From Homalodisca vitripennis (lineage: Eukaryota; Arthropoda; Insecta; Hemiptera; Cicadellidae), in the NCBI RefSeq assembly GCF_021130785.1, contig NW_025777654.1, forward strand, positions 60,323 through 124,322: 64,000 bases of DNA, in the 5' to 3' direction. A model generated the notes under the pieces. It saw only the letters and a list, made by a program, of their open reading frames with translations, had not been told where the DNA came from and searched no databases. The position numbers and the translations under genes were made by a program. Shown here piece by piece: positions 1 to 12,655 of this stretch; position 1 is the first letter of the stretch, and every line of letters begins with the position of its first letter.

Positions 1-259
1 TTATTTGTAATTAACCTATGAAAAATAAGTTTTTCCTTTTTAAAAAGCATGTTTGAGTTCGCATTTACGTTCAAACAGCCTCTTATTCAAAGGGCCTTAT
101 TTTCCTTATTTATAACCTACCTATTGATACAGTCAACAGTCACTCAATAAAACATAATATTTCAGAATGTGGGGGTTTTAATGCAAACCTGCTTTTTCCC
201 CCAAAATTTTTTAGGGAAATCAGCTTATTTAAACAGATTTTGTGGCAAAATGTTTACAA
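1..259. other. Unassigned AT-rich DNA at the window edge
   Basis: No repeat, RNA gene or convincing coding frame was recognised here. The segment leads directly into the R3 copy that starts near position 260, and it may be a more diverged part of that copy, but I could not align it. Confidence 0.4.
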
Positions 260-482
260 AAACAATAACATGGTTTTTCCATAAGTGTAACTTAAACCTT
301 AAGATTCGTTTATTTTTAACTAACAATAATTATTATCCTCGTTACCCATGAAAACACAATATAAAAACTAATATTTTTGAGTATTCGTTTTAGAAATGTG
401 GCCTCCTGAGTCATTTTACTTCAAGTTGTTGATTCGGACAAAGTTAGCAGAGTTTACATAAATTCTTTCTTCCGGCTTATGT

Positions 483-1801
483 ATTGCATAATAAACATTC
501 GACTGTGTTGACCATAATACACTTCTTGACAAACTTGAATCTCATGGCATTCGAGGTGTGCCCCTGCTGTGGATTAAATCATTTCTAAGCCATAGAACAC
601 AGACTGTCCAAATTTACAAATCACCTTTCAAGTCCATTGAATTTGAGATATGGAGTTCCCCAAGGCTCCATCCTCAGTCCAATCCTTTTTCTGGTCTATG
701 TCAATGGACATCGAGTCATCACTTCTGTACGGGAATCTCGTGCAGTGATGCTGATGACACGACTCTCTGTTTTTAACGATAAATCAAAAGAAGTTTTGGA
801 ACAAAAAGCTTTTGTTGACCTTAACAATTGCGTCCAAACACTTTCATAGCCTCAATCTCACAACAAATTCCACAAAATCTAATTTTCTGAATTTCGCCCT
901 GCGACCAATGGACGTTGGGTGTGGGCCTTCCGTCATGCTGGGAGACTCCACATTAGAAGAAGTTTACTCCTCCAAATTCCTTGGTATATACCTTGATCGA
1001 AGTTTGAACATGGAATGTTTCACATTGATTCAGTTTGTTCAAAATTAGCATCTGGCGTTTATGTTTTAAGATCTTTAGCCAAATACTTGCCCAAGTCAGG
1101 TTCTGATGGCGGCGTATTACGGCCTGATTTACCCACATCTTTCCTACGGAGTGATTTTTGTGGGGAGCTTGTTCAAACAATCAAATTTTGAGAGTTTTCA
1201 GGCTTCAAAAGAAAGCGATTAGAACAATCGCCAACATTAACTTTCAGAGGAGTCGTGTAGACCAGCTTTCAAAAAATTGCAGCTGTTGACCCTGCCATGT
1301 CTCTTATATCTTGGAGGCAGTTTTATTCTGTAAGTCAAAATGTGCCCTGACTAGGGGCCGTGACGTGCATGAATATGAAACGAGAGGCAGAGACAACTAC
1401 CGTACTGGGCGACACAGAACGGTGGTTTATGAACACCTGCCCTCGCAGGCAGGTGGTCCGTTTCATCAACAGTTTTGCCGGATTCCATGAAAAACGTACA
1501 AAACGCCCCAAGGCGTTAAAAAACTCGTCTGAAGCGCTTTTTAGCGTCTCTAAAGCATTCTATAGCGTCGACGAGTTTTTGAATTATAGTTGGGAGACAC
1601 TCCAATCTAGAAGACTAACACTGGCGTTGGCAGTGGAGAGAATTGGCGAGTAAGTGGTATGGATGAATGTAACGATTGTATGTCTGAATGTGGTATTGTG
1701 AACGAATGTAAAAATTATAGATTTATTCGGTATTGACTTTTGCCACATAATTGTAATATTATCAACGGCAATAAAAGACTTGACTTTGACTTTGACTTTG
1801 A
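483..1801 (+). mobile_element. Degenerate 5'-truncated non-LTR retrotransposon (reverse transcriptase remnant)
   Basis: Conceptual translation in shifting plus-strand frames gives the hallmarks of a LINE reverse transcriptase. These are a 'KAFDCVDH' block near 490, then LLDKLESHGIRG near 525, GVPQGSILSPILFLVYVN near 651-705, a decayed 'ADDTTL' catalytic block near 750, and KFLGIYLDRSL near 975. A carboxy-terminal segment around 1030-1320 has the usual LQKKAIRTI-type motif. The frames are broken by several frameshifts and stops, so the copy is dead. The endonuclease and ORF1 are absent, as expected for a 5' truncation. The 3' end carries AATAAA at 1770-1775 and a TTTGAC-type repeat tail at 1777-1801. 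The family belongs to the Jockey/CR1 side of LINEs; a finer assignment cannot be made by eye. Confidence 0.88.
1777..1801 (+). repeat. TTTGAC short-repeat tail of the non-LTR element
   Basis: Three to four tandem TTTGAC-like units lie directly after an AATAAA signal and end where the interrupted R3 repeat resumes. Short tandem 3' tails instead of poly-A are known for several LINE clades, so the tail marks the 3' terminus of the element. Confidence 0.8.
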
Positions 1802-2350
1802 TGTCCCCAACACCCACGGCTGAACTTCTGTGACTAAACTGGAATATCCTTCAAATGGATAAGTCAAAACATCACATTTTTCATTGAATATAACTCACTT
1901 AGATGTTGTCTGGATATTGATTTTAAACAATTAAGCCTTGAGTTTAGATTTAGCAATTCGTGGGTTTTGATTTTTGTTTGTAGAACAGCAGACGTACTAT
2001 AAACTACTTATTTTACTGTAAACTTTAGCTGTATGTAATTACTGTATGGGCACCAGCCACTACGCCACATGCATGTCCATTATCACTATCGCTGTGGCAG
2101 TTACAGTTTGATTAAATATTTCAACAAATTAAAAAAACACAACATGTTTTACTCTTCAATGAAGTTACTCACGCGATTGTTTTTTTGTATTGCTTACAAT
2201 CAAAATGTGTGTGTAAGTACTCTCATCGTATTAATTTTGGCTTTTTAGAATGATCGAAAGTTTGAATATTATCGAAAAACACAGACAAAAGAAAAGAAAA
2301 AAACGTTGCTAGTTTACAATTGTAATAGTAAATTTATTTATGAAACGTGT

Positions 2351-4289
2351 ATTTTAACCCTAGAGTAAAATAATTTACTGACAAGTATACGTTGAATGAT
2401 TCTAAACAGTTGGGAGATATTTGACCTGAGTGACGATCTCCCCACCCCGACTAATTATTTTATTACAAGAGGATCCAGATGTACTAGAGGCAATTTTGTT
2501 TTCATTCCATTAAAAGTGTGGTAAACTTAAAACATCGCTCTACTTTGTCGTCGGTTACAGTGATTTCCAAAATGGTTCACTCTTACTATTCTAGCTGAAA
2601 AATCTAAATATTTTAAACCATATATCATTAATAATGTCAATAAACCCATTTTAGGATAAAAATAATGATCCAATTAGTTGTGCTTGTAGTTGTTCAACAA
2701 TTTAAAAATCCAAAAATTAATTATTAAATTGCTATACATTGATCTTTTAAACAAAAGTAAAAATATTTTCTACAACCAGCATCTGGATGATGATTTGTTG
2801 GGACAATGACCCTGACACATTCCTTAGTTTGTTATGTAACATTTACAAAAAGATATTTTATTATAATAGTTTCTGTGTTGAGATATAAAACTTATGGGAA
2901 TCCAACCCACCCATACGGTACATGTAAACTGTCTGCCATTTAATTGTTTGACTGTAGAATTGTAAGCATAATTGATTCTCAAAAGTAACGCATACGTTTT
3001 TATCCAGATTGAGTGTATAAAAAACATTTACCAGTTAAATATTATAAACAAGGATTTTACACAAGATCTATTTTTCTTTTTAATACATTACTTCCTTATC
3101 AGACATCCGAGGTCATATATATTTATCAAGCCAACGATGAACATGCCTGATTACATAAATTGGGGGAATTTAAAATTTAGTCTTTCCAGCCAACAAATTT
3201 TCATAAATTTTCCAACAGAGTAAAAACTCCCTCGGTCTTCAAACATTTGCATGGATGATATTTTACCTTCCTTGAGGCAATCAAGGTTTTTGCGAGGAAG
3301 ATGGTTGAATAAGTTGACCCAACTTGAGTAGGAAGGTGTTAAAATACGATAGATCTTTGTGGCTACCCGATAACTTTCTGGCCATAGTTTTTATTCCGAT
3401 GGAGATACCTTTCAATGTAGATCTAGATGATAGGATGTTCTCTTTGTCTTGTTATGTGGAAAAATACTATTGTGCTACCAACTGCTATTGTTCGTGCACC
3501 ACGTTGTGCATCTGTTGCTGTGCAGTGGTGTAGATCCCTCATCCACTCATTACTTAAACCCATCATTGTAGATTCCTAGTAAACGGTTTTGAAATCATCA
3601 TCTGTTTGGTTTAACTCAATTCTTTACATCTTACTAAGTATTTGTGCTTCTAATGTACACGAAGAAAGAATCATGGAGATTTTTGTAAACGAAAATTCTA
3701 AATTCTCGCTAGTTCCTAAAGAGTTTTAATACTTGGAAATGTTTGGAATTTTTATATGTAGGTTATGATTAAATTAATTAAAACTTTAATGAACCCAGTA
3801 GAACAACAATCAGCTAAATAGAATAAGTTACCATGAATACGAAGTAACATTTACAAAAAAACGCTTTCATGATAGTGTTGTAATTAATTGAACACATTTG
3901 TATTGTACATGAGAAAAGAGTACGATTTTACAAAGTTATGGCTGAAAACATAAACTTATGAAGACATTTCAAATGCAAATATTGGTGTTAAGTCTATGTT
4001 ATGGATGGCGGGAAGTCCAATAGTATGATTTTCTGGCGCAGATCAGATTCTCCTTTTGAGTTTTGGATTTGCTTTGTACTGAACGTTCTTCATCGAATTT
4101 GATGTGAACTTTGATTGGAACTTTGTAAAAGTAGCCTGAAATTGGTAAGTGTAAGTCATATCTTATGTTAAATTATTCAAGATAAAGAACTTAATTTTTG
4201 TTATCGGTGACGTTATTCTGTCCCTGTCGCAAACAATGAAGAGTAGTCGGGATACGACATTTTTTACAAATTAATATTTTCATAGAATT
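2351..4289. other. Unassigned AT-rich intergenic or intronic DNA
   Basis: No repeat copy, RNA gene or credible exon was recognised. Short open frames near 2824-3027, 2972-3223 and 3324-3533 show no family resemblance, have no consistent codon bias and overlap on both strands, so they are treated as chance. Confidence 0.4.
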
Positions 4290-4500
4290 ATATTACCTAA
4301 TTGTTCCTTTTTTGGAAAGGAACAGTTTCTTTAAGTCAAAATATCACATTTACATTGAAATGTACCTCACTTAGATGTTGTACTATGTATGGGAGAACAA
4401 ATAAATACTATAAGTCCCTTATCGTATCGTATACTTATGTTCATGTTATTACTGTTTGCACTGTGGCCACTACGACACAAGAGCCCGTCTATTATTAATG
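4290..4500 (-). repeat. R3 repeat, fragment B
   Basis: The block contains 'agtcaaaatatcacatttac', 'cacttagatgttgt' and a 'gccactacgacac' block in the same order as R3 copy A (1850-2070). It is shortened by an internal deletion between them. It has the same minus orientation as copy A. Coding capacity is absent. Confidence 0.6.
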
Positions 4501-5999
4501 CTACGCTATGACACAGGGTAATCACAGGATAATACTTTTCTTGCCGTATTTAAAATTTGGATTACTGTATTAAAATTACTATTTAATTTCAGAATCTTTA
4601 GAAGCAGGAAGTTCTAAAAGACACATTAAACCAATTCGGATTCAATTTCCAGAGTAACATAATTATAAATTTCTTCTTTTCAATTATTTAGTTGTCGTGA
4701 AATCCATAGGTCTGATACCTGCTTCGAAACAGAAAGAAGCCGACGTCCATATAGACAATTGAACAAAAAAAAATTTTTGACTTCAATGGAATGTCAGCGT
4801 GGTTACTCGAATTTTGCAACTATTGACACAACTCAATCGATTAATTAATTTCCGGTTAGAGTCAGAAATGTTTCCGTCTCTCTTCTCGAACATTTAAAGT
4901 GTTTTAAAAGTGCTTATATTGTTAACCGGAAAACTATCGTTCAATTTTAATTCTACTATTTTTTTAGTCAGCAAAATGTTAAAAGGGTATGTACGGATTA
5001 CCAGAGGACTTCTTAAACCCTTAGATTCTTTTAACCACATTGGTGTTTATTTAAGAATAATAAAATTTTTGAGCTTAATAACCCTGTAGAGTTTTTTTAA
5101 GATATTTTGTAATGACGTGAACCTGTTTCAATTACTTATCTAGAAATTGCTAAGGCAATTAGACTGTGTGGAGCAATAAAATTTTGCACAAGTTGAAAAA
5201 ATTAGGCTATCGGTGTCCAATCTTTTATGTGGCTTGCTTTTACCTCAAAGATAAAGCACGTTCACTAGGTAAAAGTGTCTAGTTCACAAACTTTCGTTAA
5301 TATAAATTCAAATTACATTTAGAGTCCATCATGGATCAACTCTTGGGTCTTTACCAAGGTATACGTCAACAGATTGAATGTTGTTGTTCAAAATGGACAC
5401 TTTATTTAATATGCTATCAACACTATACTTTATTTACAAAAGAATCACAGGTGTGGTAAATTAAATATTTTTTGTTTTGAATTCTTGCTTTTAATATTAT
5501 ACTTATACTACTTATTATTTTATTATTATTAATTTAAAATCATGTTTCAGGAAGCTATATTACTTATCCTCCACGCAAGATGCCACGGTAACGTAAGTAC
5601 TTGGGACATTTCAGGTTAAAATGTAATGCCATTCTGAAACTACAGTTTTAGTCAAATCCCAAGACTTTCATGCCACTCTTTTATAAGGTATTATAAATAA
5701 AGCAGCCTACTGGTTAGTATTATATTTATAATTCGAGAGTTTTGTTCTGATTATTTTTCAGGTGGCTTCGGTCCTCGTCAGCGTTGGCTTGACGGTCCTC
5801 TCTTTGACACGTATTATTTAACACTACTACTCCACGTGTGTTGCAATACACACAAAGTATGAATGATGATTGAAGAGAAAAGAGTGAAAGTATGTGTTGC
5901 GTGTAGAACTACATTTGACTAGAACAATAATTCTCCACTTACACAACATACGTATTAAGGTACACTAAATTTATCTGCTTATATGCTTATATTAGACTT
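4501..5999. other. AT-rich DNA with two splice-like, exon-like segments
   Basis: Two short segments are bounded by good splice-like signals on the plus strand. The first is 5551-5592, between TTTCAG and GTAAGT. The second starts at 5762 after a pyrimidine-rich tract ending in TTTTTCAG. The 42-nt first segment keeps the frame into the second, which reaches a stop after about 20 codons. No protein family is recognisable, so this may be a noncoding transcript exon pair or chance. The rest of the interval shows nothing I can name. Confidence 0.25.
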
Positions 6000-6320
6000 T
6001 ACATATTTTGTTCAATGAATATACATAATATTATAAATGTTTATTTAATTAATGTATATTTCTGTAATTATATGGGTTTCGGGAAACTTTTTGGTTTAAA
6101 ATGATACATTATTCTATGCTGTCTTTTCTGGTTGTTACAGGGTGATGTCGTCAATGCGGCAGGAGGCCGCCCCACTCACACTAATACACACACGACAACA
6201 TACACCAGGTAATGTATTGTCCTATTTAAAAATACTATAATCTATTTGGCTGCAATTGATGTTTCAGAATGGCACACTAATTTTTATTAGTTTAATATAT
6301 GTTTTTTGAGAACATTTCAT
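6000..6320 (+). repeat. R9 repeat, copy A
   Basis: The segment matches the reverse complement of about 40150-40480. Best conserved is a 40-45-nt block near 6160-6205, beginning 'cgccccactcacactaatac' and followed by an ACAC-rich stretch. It is preceded in both copies by 'ttgttacagggtgat'. A 'tttggct.caat' and 'tttcagaat.gcac' block follows in both. The conserved core is bounded by an AG and, in this copy, a GTAATG donor-like site. No coding assignment is possible. Confidence 0.6.
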
Positions 6321-9300
6321 AATGGTTATACAATTCAAATTACTCATAATGTTAAAAACATTTGTAATTTCTATGTTACGGTCCTCTTGATGTCCTATTT
6401 CGTAGCACACTGTTACAGTTATTGTCTCCTAGGAATAAATTTGATATCATAAAATATAACAAAACAAAAACTGATATTTTATTCCTATTTAATAAAATAT
6501 GAAATGTTTATAATTCTAATAAAGTCCCGTATATTAAGACAAACTATCAACCATTTCAATTTATGTTTAGGATTATATTATGACGATATTTTCCACTAAA
6601 TTGGGCGGAACATTCAAGATAACCGAAGATTATTGAATAAGTCAGTGATTCCTGGAAAAGGAATTTTTATAACGAAATCCAATTATTTTTTCACCGTAAT
6701 TTAACCATTTATACTCTTGTCGAAACCATTACATTTTTTATGTTGATATTAAAAAGATTATGCAAGAATTAAAGCGCTAATGTATTGTTATGTACGATTA
6801 ATTTTTGTCTTTCTGATGGGCTTGATTAATCGTTTTATGTTATTTGAGTTGGATGCAAACCAACGTGGACGTTGCGTTTGGGTGAATCTTTTTTGGGAGA
6901 AAGAAGAATTAGGCCACGTAATTAACACCAAAGTATTGTCTTTCGGAGGAACTCATTTTGGGTCGTGTGTTCCATTTTCTGATGGAACAAACTGCTAATT
7001 GAATAACAAATATCGGACTTATTCAGGCACTTATACTACATAAATATTGACTAATCCTATTTAAATTCAACAAGTTCTTAATCACTGTTTATATATTGGC
7101 CAGTTCATTAACTAATTTTCATATTAATTAGCATTTACCTTATGCGTGTCTTATATAAGAGCTTTATTTCTGTTAATGGGTTTAGTTTATTAATTTTTTT
7201 TACCTGTGGCACTTTTTGAAAATATAATTTTATTTTATGTTGCTACAAAATCTTACTGTTTTTGGACTTATGTAAATTTTGGACCTAAAATACATACATT
7301 TGTAAAAAATACGTTACAAAATTACTTTTTCAAAAGTCAAGACGAAAGATAAGTATTTATTTTAAATTTACTATTTAACAAAACCTATCAAATTCTTTCA
7401 TTAGCTATGGAACATGACGCACGTTATTATGATAATTGCACTGCATTATAAAATTAAAACCTGCAATAATGTGTGCAATACAAAAATTCAGCTAGATATT
7501 TTGTATAGCATATTTTTATGATTTCTGGGACTTCTGGATAGCTTTACAATAGAAGAAAACTGAAGTTATGTTTGCAAGGGAAATGGTTGTGGTGTGTCGT
7601 GGCGCGATATTAACCTCAATTCCGTTCGCAATATTTAAACAACCATCGCTGGCATTCTCGCTTTTGAAGGGGCTTACTATGAAAACATTCGCTAAATTGA
7701 ATTACAGGAAAGCCTCATAGCGAACTTTAAAAAGCTTTTCCGGCTGAGAGAAATTGGTTTGAAAACTCTTCTTTAAGGTACCCAATACTTGGAGCAGCGC
7801 CGCAAATATAATTCCTTACTTAGATTTATTAAATATTTGAGACGAGGCTTTTGCTTTATGATTTTTATGTTTTACAGTTGTCTGGCACTATCTCATCATT
7901 TTGTAATCCATTGTACAGTTGCTTGCCCACACGATGACTTCTTACATTAGTTTTAGTCTCACATATCGACTCGATTTAAATAATTTATATGTTTAATTAT
8001 TAGTTTACACGAGATAATTAGAGGTTGTACTGGGGAAACAATGGTGGAATTAACACAGAGCTGGAGAGAGAGAGTTGTGCATTTAACCCTTATTATGCGC
8101 TGCAGGAGTGAATATAATCAAAATTAGAGTTTTCTTGGCATACCACTGTCGTCCAAATCCTTGCTTTACTCTCTTCTGAATCCTTTCCTTTACTTCAAAA
8201 TTAAATTTATTTTTGTTTTATTTAATTCCTTCTATATTACCGAAAACGTTATAATTAAACAACTATATTTACACCATACGATCAACCTTATCATCCATGA
8301 GCCATCCATCAACGGTAATAAACTCGATAGCTAAAAAATTTATTTATTTTTTGGCGAATGTATATAATTTTTATAAAATTTAGGCTTAAAAAAGTCAATA
8401 CAAATTTTCATTTTTTAATTATTATAAATGTTTACTTTATAACAACATATTTTCAAATTTATTACTAAACCGTTTTTTACAGTTTTAAATAAGATCATAT
8501 TTATTATCTCTTTAAAATGTTTTTTAGAAACATTTTATTAACACATAATTATAAACAATTGTATTACTTAATGTTAGGTATTATTAAGCCAAGCTGAAAA
8601 TTTCACCTACAGTTGGTTTGCAGGGGGGGGGGGAATCAACTGATTCTCTCGTTGACATCAATTAATATATAAACTCCTGATCCAAACCTTACTATGGATG
8701 CAATAGTTATCAGATTTTACCTCACCAAAACTTCAAAGCACATTACTTTGCAAATTAGGTATTTTTTTCTTATAGTGTAAACTGTGATGGAAGAGTTGGG
8801 ATGTTATGAGATTCTACTGTCCATTTACTTCCTTGTAGTGCGCTTTGTCCATTCTTTTTATGACATTATTCTATCATGTGTTCTAAAAAACATGTTAATG
8901 ATAGTGCTAACTTGACTACAAATAAACATTAAAAATCTCTTGTTTAATTTTGCTTAAAAATAAAACGCGTATTTATTCACATCACTTATATTTAGCCGTG
9001 ACATTGAAAATCTATGGACATCAAGTCTTTCAAACTATAGCGGTATTTGGGGTAGTAGATTTTGATTGATTCTAAACGCAGAAAAAAGATTAACATTTTT
9101 TAAACACAACTACCAACGAAAAATTACTCCTAAAAACCGAATCTAGAAATTAATAAAAAAGCAGTGCCGCTTCTATCCTGAAACCCTTTACCTTTCATTA
9201 TAACGTAAAAAAGTTAAATTTAATACCCTTTTAAATACACATTATTCTACATACATAGTTATCACTATTAAACACTAAAGTTTTTAAAAAATTTATTTGT

Positions 9301-9589
9301 GATTACGCATGTTTATCCAGTTTGCTAATGAAACCCCCCACTTTTGAGAACTTGTGAAATTTTAAATGTTATAAGCGTCAGGTGTTGCTTTGTAATCCGA
9401 TATTAAAAACTTATGGAAGAGTTAATAAAGTAACTATTTTATAAAAAACCAAACAATTAAGCTCTCTTTTTATTTTGGTTGTTATACTAATGATAATTTC
9501 TGTAACTCATGCTAATTTAATTATAATAAACATAAAATTATTACATTACACAAACAAGGGCGGCTACAAATCGAGGGAAGCACAATAAA
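6321..9589. other. Unassigned AT-rich DNA
   Basis: I see no repeat copy or convincing gene over this 3.2 kb. A slightly less AT-rich patch lies near 7590-7810 without recognisable coding. An 11-G run occurs at 8623-8633. The open frame at 6780-6998 has no family resemblance. Confidence 0.4.
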
Positions 9590-11090
9590 TATTATTTTGA
9601 TTTACCATTTGGAGGACCTTTACCAAGGCGGCACCTTCAGGTTCTTCTTGCAGAGGACTTGGATTTGTAGATTTAGTGAAGAATTCCCAAGGATTTAAAG
9701 TTGAACGTGTATTCTTAAACTTACACTAACTGTTGTAAACCTCTCACTGGGAAGACACCAATGCACATATAAGTTCGACGTTAATATCTAGCCCACTACG
9801 GACAACATGTCGAAAATTTATAAATAGGTTTTCATACCAGAAGAAGACGCCTGTAATGCTTTTGGTTACATAAAACAGTTGTTTATTTATGCCTAGAGCA
9901 ATCTGACTGAAAAAAAAAAAAAAACAAAATAGTTTACTTGCAAAAAATATTTATACATTGTTACTTTGGTTTTAATGGGAATAAATTAAATATTTAAGTA
10001 CATTAGAAACCCGTTATTAATAAGAAGAAAATAAATATGTGAAACATAAAATCACATTTTAATAAAGCACAGATGGTGTTAAAATATTTACTATTAAATC
10101 TCTGTGGCACAGCTGGCATAAAATAAAGTAAAGTATTGACGCAAAAGCTGTATATCCAGACAATGCCTTGGAAAATTATTAACACGATTTTTCTTAAATG
10201 CCTCTAAACTCCAAAAGGGATATTTGTCTTCAACGTAGGCACTTAATGTTAACTTGCATCTGTGGTTCATCTTAAAAACTTAAAAATTATGAATATATTG
10301 CCAGTTTTCATCAGGTCACCGATCATGTTTTGTATTTTTTTATAAATCCCATGTTAACCGGTCAAAATCTGTTTACTTTATTATTTTCCAGAATACCTTG
10401 CCGATTGGTTTTTAAACTGTTTCTTCATGGAAACATGACAAACATTTATCCTGTCCTTTCAATTCCTAAAAATAACTACAAATCTATTCATCACATATAT
10501 CAAATTAAACATAATTTACTTAATTTGTATATATTCACATCACTAGAATTTACAATCTTATATTGGCAAACTACGCGATAATTTAAAGTTTTTAGTGAGT
10601 TTTCATTAACTAAAAACATTTTCCTATATTCTTTACCGTGTTTCACTATTCACCTTGTGTTTTTACATGGATCACCATCCATTTTTATCCTTATTGTTTT
10701 ATTTATACATGCAAGGTACGAGTACGCTTACACCTACCGACCCCTTGTTATGTTGTAATAAGAACTTCGCTAAGTTTGCATGCTAAATTTTTAGCATACC
10801 CACCTCATTTTACTATCGTCCATGCGGTTCATATAGACAGATCATGCAGAAAAGATCACCCGTCTGGAAAGCATAAACGATATTTGCTACAACGATTCAT
10901 GCTACAAAAGTGCCATTCAATGGCGCTCAAACTAAAACTTTCAACGTTGATGAATATGCACAATCGTATAACATTAATGTTGTTTATGTAGAAAGGAATT
11001 ATCATGGCAAATTTTTAAAGATCATGTGTGATAATGATAATTAATAAATATATAACTTGAATAAAACCCAAAAACGCAGTTTATATATTA
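9590..11090 (-). repeat. R2 interspersed repeat, copy A
   Basis: The reverse complement aligns, with gaps, to 37480-38640. Shared blocks are 'gtgccacagagatttaa' (rc near 10090-10110), 'gcgtactcgtaccttgcat' (rc near 10713-10735), a 'ccatgtaaaaacacaa' block (rc near 10660), and the AAGAACCTGAAG block (rc near 9640). Length is at least 1.1 kb in both copies, though the outer limits are uncertain. No open frame survives across the family and no terminal repeats were identified. Confidence 0.65.
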
Positions 11091-11095
11091 ATTTT

Positions 11096-11400
11096 ATCTT
11101 TCTAAGTTCAATACGTCTCAGTGAGAGTTTTTTACGGATCTTGCGTTATATCACAATGTTGTGTAGCATCTCATATTGTCTATGGTAGATTTGCAGCACA
11201 CGTAACGTACACAGAGATATCCCAATCCTCCAACTAATAAGGGAGAGGAGCATTGCAAGTTAGAAGGGTGACGACCTGCCCAAGGACTGGCTATAGTACC
11301 ATGTAATGCTCTAATCTAGGTGCGTATAAAAGTGTCATTGCATTATTGATGTTGGATCTAGTAACAGGTGGTAATGCACGCCAACTATTTTAAATACAGG
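11096..11400 (-). repeat. R1 interspersed repeat, copy A (partial)
   Basis: The reverse complement carries the diagnostic 5' part of R1: a 'gccagtccttgggcaggtcg' block, 'cacccttct', a CTCTCCCTTATTAG-like block, and the 'gtgctgcaa.tctacc' and 'gacaatatg' blocks. It matches copies at 26.1, 33.5 and 54.9 kb. It abuts the R2 copy with only a few bases between them. Confidence 0.75.
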
Positions 11401-12655
11401 TAGTTCACTAAGTCGCGTGTGTAATATTGGTTATTTAAAATATGTAAAATTATCATATATATAATACAAATTGTTACTTCAAGACATATTTTTCCGGAAG
11501 AGTTTTTAAATATTTTTACCAATAAACGAGAGTTTAAATGGAAACTACTAAAAAAAGAAAGTTGTTTTATAAACAAAAACAAGGTTTTTTGAAAGCAAGT
11601 AAATGTTGCTTAGGCTTAATGGATTACCAACCATTTATTGTTTGTTATGTTTTGACTGCATTTAGGAACGTATCTATTTTTACTATACGAGTATATAAAT
11701 TAATCCGAAATAAAATTAGAGCCAAAGAAAATGGTCTTTTTGTCAATAGTCCCCAGCGTTGGGACCAGGGCTGGGCATATCGCTTAGCTTGGCCACTACC
11801 ACTTTTTCCCCCAATAAAACTATTGTCTGTGTTCGGTCAAATTATCTAGTTCTTCTGCAAAAAACTTGAAAACAACAACATGTCCCTATGGCTAATATTA
11901 AATTAGACTATTTATTTTATGATTTCTCTCAGCATAACGACTATGCCCTGCATTATCCTGTTTGTTAAACACAAATTTTTTGTAAATAGGATTTATATTC
12001 CTATATTCTGCTGTAAAAATATATACAACATTTAGGTGAAATAATATTTGTGTAAATATAGTATATTTATTATATTTATTAAAAAGAATTTCTACAATGG
12101 TTGTCAGTGATATGAGACAGGATATATTATCGATAAATTATCTCTGTCTACCTTTAGTGCCGGAAAGGATATTTTTAATACGAAACTAATTTTAATTTTT
12201 ACAGTTTATTCGATTCCAATCCTATATTTCTTAAATCAATTACAAATATATAGAAAATGTAAAATTTGACCATTACTCATTATGAAGTTACTCTACGTTA
12301 ACGCTTTTCCTCTAGAAGTAACTTAAATAATAAAACTTGTTTCAATAAAATGTTAAATGCTTGGGAGACATGTTAAGCTTAGTTACGCTCCTTTTATATC
12401 GTCCGCTATCCCCATCCGCCCACCACAAACGCTTTTAAATATTGTCCATGAGAAATAATACACACACCTCGATAGAAAGTAACTTATAAAAAATGTAGTT
12501 TTGAATATAAAATACCGTAATTTTTTATTTAACATTTTATGTTTTACAGAGTAAATATAAAACTCTTGTAATAAACACTTATTGTTTAATAGAAAATAAG
12601 TAATATGTCCTACTGTAAATATAAACCTGGAATTTTGCTTTTTGTTTTGTTATGG
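11401..12655. other. Unassigned AT-rich DNA
   Basis: Nothing was recognised beyond short open frames such as 11538-11849, which lack family resemblance. A small GC-richer patch near 11745-11815 has no tRNA or SINE boxes that I can defend. Confidence 0.4.

Larger units (their letters stand above)
260..2350 (-). repeat. R3 interspersed repeat, copy A, split by a retrotransposon
   Basis: Two blocks, about 260-482 and 1802-2350, together match the reverse complement of the R3 copies at 35.0-35.8 kb and 27.8-28.5 kb. Shared landmarks include a 'cctcgttacc' block followed by 'gaaaacaca' near 340-360, the 'cttccggc' block just before 482, the 'cacggctgaac' block near 1816, and the 'caccagccactacg' block near 2050. 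The order is collinear with the 35-kb copy once 483-1801 is removed, so the retrotransposon lies inside this older repeat. No coding capacity or terminal structure was recognised, so the class of R3 is unknown. Divergence between copies looks high, on the order of a quarter of positions, which implies an old family. Confidence 0.75.
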
